NCBI RefSeq assembly: GCF_000145275.1
Contig: NC_014393.1
Location: 744,001-808,000, forward strand
Length of the DNA stretch: 64,000 nucleotides
From: Clostridium cellulovorans 743B
GTDB taxonomy: Bacteria; Bacillota; Clostridia; Clostridiales; Clostridiaceae
Direction of reading: 5' to 3'
Positions within the stretch are counted from its first letter, which is position 1. The number at the start of each line of letters is the position of its first letter. The notes beneath the pieces are model-generated. The model saw nothing but the letters and a program-made list of their open reading frames with translations, was not told the origin of the DNA and did not search any database. Positions 46,588 to 53,305 of the stretch are shown one piece after another. The position numbers and the translations under genes were made by a program.

Positions 46588-46764
46588 GACCTAGGGTAGA
46601 GGTGCGGTGTCTATCAGTAGCTGTTATTAGTCGGCAGACGTTTTAGCAACAGTGAAAGGATTCATCGCCGAAGGAAACAAGCTTTTGCAGAAGCCTTTCC
46701 TGGCAGTGCACATAAGATGTGTAATGTTGTCACTTTTATTTAAAAGTGGAGAGCTACAAGGTTC
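46588..46764 (+). ncRNA. Lysine riboswitch (L box)
   Basis: The conserved L-box pieces occur in order: GGGTAGAGGTGCGG, ATCAGTAG, GTCGGCAGACG, GTGAAAGG, CGCCGAAGG, GGCAGTGCAC, and the closing GAGCTACAAGGTTC that pairs with the start GACCTAGGGTAG. It senses lysine and lies upstream of lysC, the first enzyme of lysine synthesis. An apparent 71-codon frame here is an artefact of the RNA sequence. Confidence 0.95.
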
Positions 46765-46789
46765 ACGAAGGTTTCAATATAAAATTTAT

Positions 46790-46827
46790 ATTGTAGCTAA
46801 GGTGTGCCTTGGCTACAATTTTTTTAT
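46790..46827 (+). terminator. Riboswitch-controlled terminator
   Basis: ATTGTAGCTAAGG (46790-46802) pairs with CCTTGGCTACAAT (46807-46819), with a T7 run. Its 5' arm contains TTGTAGCT, the exact complement of AGCTACAA at the end of the riboswitch (46753-46760), which gives the alternative antiterminator. Lysine binding should free the terminator and stop transcription. Confidence 0.93.
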
Positions 46828-46979
46828 ATACTTTTATAAAATTCAGCATAAAATGAATATTGTATAAAAATTGAGCAAATAGCAGTTGGGAATTAAATAT
46901 GAGACTTTTTCAAAATAGAAATAGATAGTAATAAAAATTAAAAGATTCCTATTATTATTTATGTTGAAGAGGTGAAGAA

Positions 46980-48173
46980 ATGGCAATTGTAGTACAGAAA
47001 TATGGAGGTAGTTCCGTAGCTACTGCTGAAAAAATTAAAAAGATAGCAGATACATTGATAAAAAGAAAAAGCAAAGGAGATAAACTAGTAGTTGTAGTTT
47101 CTGCTATGGGAGATACTACGGATGATTTAATTAATCTTGCAAAAGAGATTTCTCCAAATCCTGATAAAAGAGAATTAGATGCACTTTTATCTACTGGAGA
47201 AATGATGAGTTCAGCTTTACTTGCAATGGCTTTAAAGGAAAAGGGTGTTGATGCTGTTAGTTATACTGCATACCAAATAGGTTTAGAGACTACAGGTAAT
47301 TACGGAAAATCTTTAATAAAAGATATTAATGATAAAAAAATAAAAGAAGCTTTGAATAAAGATAAGATAGTTATAGTTGCAGGTTTCCAAGGAGTAAATG
47401 AAGAGGGAAACATAACAACTTTAGGAAGAGGTGGCTCAGATACTACTGCCGTTGCTATAGCGGTTAAACTTAATGGTATTTCTGAGATATATACAGATGT
47501 TGATGGAATTTATAACTGTGATCCAAGAAAGTATGTAAAAGCAAAAAAGATACCACAAATAGATTATGAGGAAATTCTAGAATTAGCTAGCTTGGGGGCT
47601 CAAGTTATGCATTCAAGAAGTATAGAGTTGGCACAGAAGTATAATATTCCAATTTATGTGGGCTTAGCAAACGGTGAAATGAATGGAACACTGATTACGG
47701 AGGTTGTTAATATGGAGACTAAACCAATAACAGGAATAGCTACTAGTGATGAGGATGTAGCCATAACATTAGAAGGATTAGATGCAAAAATGAATATAAT
47801 ATCAAGGCTTTTTGGAACAATTGCAGAAAGAAAGATTTCTATAGATATGATAAGTCAAAGTGCACCAGTAAATGGTATGGTGACGGTATCCTTTACTATA
47901 CCAAAGGATGACCTAAATGAGTGCATGGATATATTAAAGAAGGCTATTGATGCAAAACACATTTTTATAGATACAGATATAACTAAGTTATCAATGGTTG
48001 GTATAGGGATGAAGAATACTTCAGGAGTCGCGGCAAAGGTATTTCAAATTTTCGCAGAAGAAAATATTTCTGTTAAGATGATAACAACATCAGAAATCAG
48101 AATTACTTGTGCGATATATCAAGCTGATAAAGAAAGAGCTATTAAGCTTATTGTTGAAAAGTTTAATCTGTAA
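46980..48173 (+). CDS. lysC: Aspartate kinase
   Basis: 397 residues. The kinase domain begins MAIVVQKYGGSSVATAEKI (KYGGSS signature), with TLGRGGSDTTAVAIA and the aspartate-binding region EIYTDVDGIYNCDPRK. Two ACT domains fill the C-terminal ~150 residues (EDVAITLEGLDAKMN and KLSMVGIGMKNTSGVAAKVF), so allosteric amino-acid control is expected, probably by lysine. It phosphorylates aspartate, the first step towards lysine, threonine and methionine. Expression is controlled by the upstream lysine riboswitch. lysA follows after ~100 bp. Confidence 0.96.
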   Translation: MAIVVQKYGGSSVATAEKIKKIADTLIKRKSKGDKLVVVVSAMGDTTDDLINLAKEISPNPDKRELDALLSTGEMMSSALLAMALKEKGVDAVSYTAYQIGLETTGNYGKSLIKDINDKKIKEALNKDKIVIVAGFQGVNEEGNITTLGRGGSDTTAVAIAVKLNGISEIYTDVDGIYNCDPRKYVKAKKIPQIDYEEILELASLGAQVMHSRSIELAQKYNIPIYVGLANGEMNGTLITEVVNMETKPITGIATSDEDVAITLEGLDAKMNIISRLFGTIAERKISIDMISQSAPVNGMVTVSFTIPKDDLNECMDILKKAIDAKHIFIDTDITKLSMVGIGMKNTSGVAAKVFQIFAEENISVKMITTSEIRITCAIYQADKERAIKLIVEKFNL

Positions 48174-48276
48174 TGACACTGATTAAAATAAATGGTAAAA
48201 TGTTAAAGGGTAAAACAATAATGAAGGTAGAAGATTGTAGATATACAAAGGTTTCACCGTGAAAGGGGCTAAAAAT

Positions 48277-49569
48277 ATGAAATTGTTAGGAACTATGGAG
48301 GTTCGTGATAACGAATTATACATTGGTGGTGTCGCTTCAACAGAACTTGTTAAAAATTATGGAACGCCATTATATGTTATAGATGAAAAGCTTGTTAGAA
48401 ATACTTGCAAAAGCTATTATGATGCTTTTAAGGTTAAAGAGGGAAAAAACAGAGTAGCATACGCTGGAAAAGCTTTTTTACCTATGGAGATGTGTAGAAT
48501 TATAAATGAAGAAGGACTTTGCCTTGATGTAGTTTCTGGAGGGGAATTATTTACTGCTTATAAAGCTGGTTTTCCATTAGAGAAAGTGTTCTTTCACGGA
48601 AACAACAAGTCACATGAAGAGATTAAATTGGGGATAAATCTTGGAGTAGGAACCTTTGTTGTGGATAATTTATACGAGATAGAGCTTATAGATAAATATG
48701 CAAAGGAAAAAAATGTGGTCCAAAATATATATTTTAGAATCACTCCAGGTATTGAAGCTCATACTCATGATTATATTCAAACAGGACAAATCGACTCTAA
48801 ATTTGGATTTACTATAGACAGTGAAGCATTGGATTTTGCTATAAAGACTGCTAAGGAAAAAGAAAATATAAAGCTTATAGGTATTCATGCACATATTGGT
48901 TCACAAATCTTTGATATCGAACCTTATGGAGATTTAGTAAGATTGATGTTTACTCTTGCAAAACGTATAAGAGATGAGTTTGATATAGATATAACAGACG
49001 TTGACCTAGGTGGTGGAATAGGAGTTTACTATACTGATGAAGACGAGCCAAAGTCAGCTCAGCAGTTCTGTGAGACAATAGTTAATAAAGCTGAAGAAAT
49101 AGCTAAGGAACTTAGAATGGAGGTTCCTAGATTAGTTATAGAGCCAGGTAGATCAGTAATCGGTAATGCAGGAAGTACATTATATACCATTGGAGCTATC
49201 AAATCAGTACTAGATATAAGAAAATATGTTTCTATAGATGGTGGAATGACTGATAATATTAGACCAGCATTATACAACGCTGCTTATGAATGTGCTCTTG
49301 CAAACAGAATGAATGACGAAGAAAAAGAAGTAGTAACTGTAGCAGGAAAGTGCTGTGAATCTGGAGATATACTACTAAAAGATGTTGAGATAAATAAAGT
49401 GAACAGCGGTGATATCCTAGTGGTTCCAACTACTGGAGCTTACGGATATTCTATGAGCAATAACTATAATAAGACTCCTAAGGCTGCAGTAGTAAGCGTT
49501 ATGGACGGAAATACAAAGGTTATGTGTAGAAGACAAAGCTATGAAGAATTAATTCAATTAGAAAACTAA
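48277..49569 (+). CDS. lysA: Diaminopimelate decarboxylase
   Basis: 430 residues. PLP-dependent alanine-racemase-fold enzyme: the PLP lysine is in RVAYAGKAF (~residue 60), followed by GLCLDVVSGGELFTA, HGNNKSHEEI, IGIHAHIGSQI, LGGGIGVYY and EPGRSVIGNAG; the second-domain active site is VAGKCCESGDIL with its Cys. It makes lysine from meso-diaminopimelate, the last step of the pathway. The ATG at 48277 has AAAGGGG 8 nt upstream; a GTG at 48259 overlaps that site. It probably shares the riboswitch-controlled transcript with lysC. Confidence 0.97.
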   Translation: MKLLGTMEVRDNELYIGGVASTELVKNYGTPLYVIDEKLVRNTCKSYYDAFKVKEGKNRVAYAGKAFLPMEMCRIINEEGLCLDVVSGGELFTAYKAGFPLEKVFFHGNNKSHEEIKLGINLGVGTFVVDNLYEIELIDKYAKEKNVVQNIYFRITPGIEAHTHDYIQTGQIDSKFGFTIDSEALDFAIKTAKEKENIKLIGIHAHIGSQIFDIEPYGDLVRLMFTLAKRIRDEFDIDITDVDLGGGIGVYYTDEDEPKSAQQFCETIVNKAEEIAKELRMEVPRLVIEPGRSVIGNAGSTLYTIGAIKSVLDIRKYVSIDGGMTDNIRPALYNAAYECALANRMNDEEKEVVTVAGKCCESGDILLKDVEINKVNSGDILVVPTTGAYGYSMSNNYNKTPKAAVVSVMDGNTKVMCRRQSYEELIQLEN

Positions 49570-49598
49570 CACGTGAGAAACAATTAAATATACTTTAG

Positions 49599-49634
49599 AA
49601 AGCCTACTAGGAAATAAACTTAGTAGGCTTTTGT
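49599..49634. terminator. Bidirectional terminator
   Basis: AAAGCCTACTA (49599-49609) pairs perfectly with TAGTAGGCTTT (49621-49631), A-rich before and T-rich after. It separates the convergent lysA and XRE-cobalamin sensor genes and overlaps the stop codon of the latter. Confidence 0.9.
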
Positions 49635-50510
49635 ATTATTCAGTATATCCAGTATATCATCAAGCACTAAGCTATAGTAATCTGCCCCTGTTCTCTCACA
49701 TACTTTATCATAATTTATAAAAGCTGAGCCGCCTATTACTATTTTAGGTGAACTTTTTCCAAAATAATTTTTAATAGCAGATATCATATATATTGCAGAG
49801 TCTATATGGTGCTCTAATGTAACAGAAATAGCAATAAACTTAGGATTTTCAATCTCGATTCCCTTAATAAGACTCTGTACTGGAACATTAGAACCTAGAT
49901 AAATTACATGATAGCCTTCAAGCTCCAGTATATCACTTATCATCCGTAGGCCAATATTATGAAGCTCAGAACCTGGATTTAAAGCTATAATCGATATTGA
50001 TTTATGATTTCTGTTCTCCTCCCTAAATTTTATTTCTTTCATAACATCAATAGTTACCTCGGATATAAAGTGTTCCTTCCATACATCAATTATTCCCTTT
50101 TCCCACAGGATACCAACATTCTTCAAAACCTTATCCAGTATATTAAAAAATATATAATCTATCTTTATACCTTCTTCATGAAGGCTCAATATAAATTTTC
50201 TTGCTTTTTTGCTGTCTCCTTTTAAAAGATATTCCAAATAAGTTTCATTAGCGGATTTTAAATCTATAGTCTTGCTTTTAACCTCTTTATTGGAGGGTGA
50301 TATTTTTTCATTTCTTCCTAAAAGATAGTCTAGTGTAACTTCAAATAAGTCAGCCATCTTATTAAGCTTTTCTGTATCTGGAATTCTTGTTCCTTGCTCA
50401 TAGTTAGCTACAGTAGTCTGGCCTATGCCAAGTAGACTTGAAAGCTCTTTTTGAGTGTATCCGTTATTCTTTCTAAGGTCTTTTATACGATTTGCGAGAC
50501 TGTTATTCAT
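49620..50510 (-). CDS. XRE-type regulator fused to a CarH-like cobalamin-binding sensor module
   Basis: 296 residues. Residues ~5-65 are an XRE/Cro helix-turn-helix (IKDLRKNNGYTQKELSSLLG, QTTVANYEQGTRIPD). Residues ~85-165 form a four-helix bundle with Trp136-x9-Glu146-His147, exactly the Wx9EH motif of CarH/LitR photoreceptors. Residues ~170-290 are a B12-binding Rossmann domain with Glu182-x-His184-x-x-Gly187, the lower-axial histidine motif, then YLGSNVP and IVIGGSAF. CarH proteins bind DNA as tetramers with adenosylcobalamin in the dark and let go in light, but use a MerR-type HTH; an XRE swap is unusual. Probably represses itself and the divergent operon. AAAGGAAG precedes the ATG. Confidence 0.88.
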   Translation of the reverse strand: MNNSLANRIKDLRKNNGYTQKELSSLLGIGQTTVANYEQGTRIPDTEKLNKMADLFEVTLDYLLGRNEKISPSNKEVKSKTIDLKSANETYLEYLLKGDSKKARKFILSLHEEGIKIDYIFFNILDKVLKNVGILWEKGIIDVWKEHFISEVTIDVMKEIKFREENRNHKSISIIALNPGSELHNIGLRMISDILELEGYHVIYLGSNVPVQSLIKGIEIENPKFIAISVTLEHHIDSAIYMISAIKNYFGKSSPKIVIGGSAFINYDKVCERTGADYYSLVLDDILDILNNTKAY

Positions 50511-50543
50511 AGGTTACTTCCTTTCACTAATATCATTAAATTT

Positions 50544-50572
50544 ATAATATCACGTTTTGTGTACCTTATCAA
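50544..50572 (-). promoter_or_regulatory. Promoter of the XRE-cobalamin sensor gene
   Basis: On the minus strand: TTGATA (50572-50567), 17-bp spacer, TATTAT (50549-50544). The spacer ends with the shared box CAAAACGTGATAT. Confidence 0.75.
50547..50559 (-). promoter_or_regulatory. Shared operator candidate, site 1
   Basis: CAAAACGTGATAT on the minus strand overlaps the -10 of the sensor gene. It matches site 2 (50603-50615) at 12 of 13 positions. The two sites are inverted relative to each other, one in each divergent promoter. Confidence 0.6.
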
Positions 50573-50591
50573 AATATTTTTAAGATATCCA

Positions 50592-50620
50592 TTGATTTAA
50601 TTCAAAATGTGATATATAAT
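50592..50620 (+). promoter_or_regulatory. Promoter of the cobalamin-binding protein/ABC operon
   Basis: TTGATT (50592-50597), 17-bp spacer, TATAAT (50615-50620), 44 bp before the start codon. Confidence 0.75.
50603..50615 (+). promoter_or_regulatory. Shared operator candidate, site 2
   Basis: CAAAATGTGATAT immediately before and touching the -10 of the operon promoter; same sequence and almost the same placement as site 1 in the divergent promoter. Confidence 0.6.
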
Positions 50621-50663
50621 ATAAATAGTTAATTAATAATTATTATCCGAAAGGAGCATTTTT

Positions 50664-51314
50664 ATGAATAAGTTTTATAATGAATTCATGGAACATCTTG
50701 AAGCCGAGAATAGAGAAGATTCATTAAGTTTTGTTTTATCTAAGCTTGAAAACGATGAAATAGACATAATTACTCTTTATACTGAAATACTTGCTCCCTC
50801 TTTAAATAATATGAAACCAGCAGAAAATGACATGACCTTTATTTGGAGAGAGCATATACGAAGCTCTATCATAAGAACTATTATTGAAAATTGCTATACT
50901 TATGTAATTAAAGAAAGAGATGAAAAATATAAATTTGAAATTGATAAAAAGGTTGCAGTTGTATGCCCTTCTGAAGAATATCATGAAATAGGGGCAAGGA
51001 TGGTTACTGATTTCTTTACACTATTAGGATATGATTCCACATTTGTAGGTAGCAATACACCAAAAGAAGAATTTGTGCAGGCTTTGAAGATTTTAAACTT
51101 TGATTATATAGCATTAAGCATATCCAATCATTATAATCTTGTGGCAGCACGCAAAGCAATCGAAAAGATAAAGGAATCCCACTCTATGGTTAAAATAATT
51201 GTCGGAGGAAATGCTTTCAAGAATATGGAAGCTTGTTATAAGGAACTCAAAGCTGATATGTATATTAAGACTTTTGAAGACATAAAGAAACTGGCACAGG
51301 AGGATGAAGTATGA
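50664..51314 (+). CDS. Stand-alone cobalamin-binding sensor-like protein without DNA-binding domain
   Basis: 216 residues. A helical bundle (~1-90) and a B12-binding domain (~95-215). The axial-His motif is kept as Glu105-Tyr-His107-Glu-Ile-Gly110, and the Glu63-His64 of the helical module is kept, but the Trp expected ten residues before Glu63 is Ala53. It is clearly a paralogue of the divergent XRE fusion (GYDSTFVGSNTPKEEF against GYHVIYLGSNVPVQSL) without the HTH. It may modulate the regulator or its neighbours. AAAGGAG lies 8 nt before the ATG. Its stop codon overlaps the start of the ABC permease gene. Confidence 0.82.
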   Translation: MNKFYNEFMEHLEAENREDSLSFVLSKLENDEIDIITLYTEILAPSLNNMKPAENDMTFIWREHIRSSIIRTIIENCYTYVIKERDEKYKFEIDKKVAVVCPSEEYHEIGARMVTDFFTLLGYDSTFVGSNTPKEEFVQALKILNFDYIALSISNHYNLVAARKAIEKIKESHSMVKIIVGGNAFKNMEACYKELKADMYIKTFEDIKKLAQEDEV

Positions 51315-52468
51315 GATTAGCACTTAAAATTGCAACACGTTTCTTGAAGTCGAGTAAAGGCCAAACCTCACTTATTGTACTTGGAATTGCTGTTGGTGTA
51401 TCGGTTCAGATATTTATTGGTTCTTTAATTCAAGGACTTCAGAAAAGTCTTATAAATAAAACCATAGGTAATTCACCTCAGATTACCATATCTTCAAATA
51501 CAGACGATAAATTTATAAAGAACTATAATGAGATTGTTGATAGAATCAAAACTTCAGAAGATAGAATTACAAATATTTCAGTAGTTTCTGATGCCCCAGC
51601 ACTTATTAAGAAAGATAAAAAGAACTATTCGGTTTTAATACGAGGAATGAACATAGAAGATTCAGACAAAATCTATAACATTAAGAATAGAATATTTGAA
51701 GGCAGAGAGCCAAAGGGTGATTTAGAAGTTATTATAGGTAAGGAACTTCAACAGGAGTTAGGAGCTAAACTTGGCGATGAGCTTCAGATTATAACTAACT
51801 CTGGAGAAGTCAATAAATTAACTATAACAGGGTTTTATAATCTTAATGTAGCTTCCTTAAATAAATCATGGATGATTACAACACTAGAAACCTCTCAGAA
51901 GATATTTTCACTTGAAGGTAAAATAACTGGCATAGAAATGCAGGTTACAGAAATTTTTAAAGCTGATGAAATTGCTACAAATTTAACCTCTAAGCTTGAT
52001 GCTGATTTTAAGGTTGATAACTGGAAGGCTCAAAACGCAGAACTGCTTAGTGGACTTAATGGTCAGAGTGTTTCAAGTATAATGATACAAGTTTTTGTTT
52101 TAATAGCAGTTGCACTTGCAATAGCTAGTGTTCTTGCCATAACAGTTATTCAAAAGTCAAAGCAAATTGGTATTCTTAAAGCAATGGGCATAAAGGATAA
52201 AACCGCAAGTTTGATATTCCTTTTCCAAGGACTTTTACTTGGAGTTATGGGAGCAATCCTTGGAGTGGCACTGGGTCTTTTATTAGGACTAATGTTTACA
52301 AAGTTTGCAGTAAACCCTGATGGAACACCAGTTGTAGAACTTTATATTGATTATGGTTTTATAGTTCTTTCTGCAATAATTGCACTTGCATCATCTACTA
52401 TAGCTGCATTGATTCCTGCAAGACGTTCTTCAAAACTTAATCCAATAGAGGTGATACGAAATGGCTGA
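51311..52468 (+). CDS. MacB/FtsX-type ABC transporter permease
   Basis: 385 residues. An N-terminal membrane segment (~15-40), a large extracytoplasmic MacB-type periplasmic-core domain (~41-255), then three membrane segments in the FtsX domain (~260-380; SVLAITVIQKSKQIGILKAMGIK is the signature coupling region). This is the LolC/E-MacB architecture, used for lipoprotein, peptide or antimicrobial export or mechanotransmission. It overlaps the preceding cobalamin-binding gene by 4 bp and the ATPase gene by 8 bp, so all three are translationally coupled. Confidence 0.93.
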   Translation: MRLALKIATRFLKSSKGQTSLIVLGIAVGVSVQIFIGSLIQGLQKSLINKTIGNSPQITISSNTDDKFIKNYNEIVDRIKTSEDRITNISVVSDAPALIKKDKKNYSVLIRGMNIEDSDKIYNIKNRIFEGREPKGDLEVIIGKELQQELGAKLGDELQIITNSGEVNKLTITGFYNLNVASLNKSWMITTLETSQKIFSLEGKITGIEMQVTEIFKADEIATNLTSKLDADFKVDNWKAQNAELLSGLNGQSVSSIMIQVFVLIAVALAIASVLAITVIQKSKQIGILKAMGIKDKTASLIFLFQGLLLGVMGAILGVALGLLLGLMFTKFAVNPDGTPVVELYIDYGFIVLSAIIALASSTIAALIPARRSSKLNPIEVIRNG

Positions 52469-53141
52469 TATAATTAGTTTGAAAAATATAGATAAAATTT
52501 ATGGTAGTTCAATTAAAACGCAAGTATTAAATGATATTAATCTATCCTTTAAAGAGGGGAGTTTTAATTCTATAATAGGTTCTTCTGGAAGTGGGAAAAG
52601 TACTCTTTTGAATATAATGGGGACCCTAGATAAACCAACCAACGGAGAAGTTCTTATCAATGGAAAAAGAACTGACATCATGAAGAAAAATGAACTTGCA
52701 GAACTTAGAAATGAAACTCTAGGATTCATTTTTCAGTTTCATTATCTTCTTCCAGAGTTTACTGCACTAGAGAATGTTCTAATGCCCTATAATATTAAAA
52801 CTTCTAAAATTTCAAAGGAAACGTTGGAAAGAGCTGAGGAGTTATTAGATCTTGTTGGACTTACAAAGGTTAAAAATAATCTTGCAACTAAAATGTCTGG
52901 TGGTCAGCAGCAGAGAACAGCCATAGCAAGAGCCTTAATGAACAACCCAAAAATAATATTGGCAGATGAGCCTACAGGAAATCTTGACTCAGAGTCTACA
53001 GAAAATATATATAACTTGATGAGAGATATAAATGAAAGGTTTAAAACAACATTCGTGGTAATAACCCATGATAGACGAATAGCTGAAAAGGCTGATAGAA
53101 TTGTAGAAATAAAAGATGGTAAAATAGTTATGGATATATAA
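52461..53141 (+). CDS. MacB/LolD-type ABC transporter ATPase
   Basis: 226 residues. Walker A GSSGSGKST, Q-loop IFQFHYLLPEFTALENV, signature MSGGQQQRTAIARAL, Walker B IILADEPTGNLDS and H-loop VVITHD are intact. The LLPEFTALENV and GNLDS segments are typical of LolD/MacB/FtsE ATPases. Partner of the preceding permease (8-bp overlap). Last gene of the operon; a terminator follows. Confidence 0.95.
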   Translation: MADIISLKNIDKIYGSSIKTQVLNDINLSFKEGSFNSIIGSSGSGKSTLLNIMGTLDKPTNGEVLINGKRTDIMKKNELAELRNETLGFIFQFHYLLPEFTALENVLMPYNIKTSKISKETLERAEELLDLVGLTKVKNNLATKMSGGQQQRTAIARALMNNPKIILADEPTGNLDSESTENIYNLMRDINERFKTTFVVITHDRRIAEKADRIVEIKDGKIVMDI

Positions 53142-53214
53142 AATCTTAATTATTATTTTTGTACTACAATAAATTATACTAGAACATAAATTATTTTTAT
53201 TGAATTTAAAGAAT

Positions 53215-53278
53215 AAGAAACAGATATTATATCTATAGCCTAAAAAAGGTTTTCTGAAATAATATCTGTTTCTTTTTA
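53215..53278. terminator. Bidirectional terminator
   Basis: AAGAAACAGATATTAT (53215-53230) pairs perfectly with ATAATATCTGTTTCTT (53259-53274); a 16-bp stem with a 28-nt loop between convergent genes, TTTT on the plus side. Confidence 0.85.
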
Positions 53279-53305
53279 TAAATATCTGATTAATTTTGCA
53301 AATTT

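Noticed and set aside
46652..46867. A 71-codon open frame before lysC
   Set aside because: It lies within the lysine riboswitch and its terminator, and has no convincing ribosome binding site.
53142..53305. tRNA or small RNA between the ABC operon and the repeat protein
   Set aside because: The only structure is a simple bidirectional terminator; no cloverleaf was found here or elsewhere in the window.
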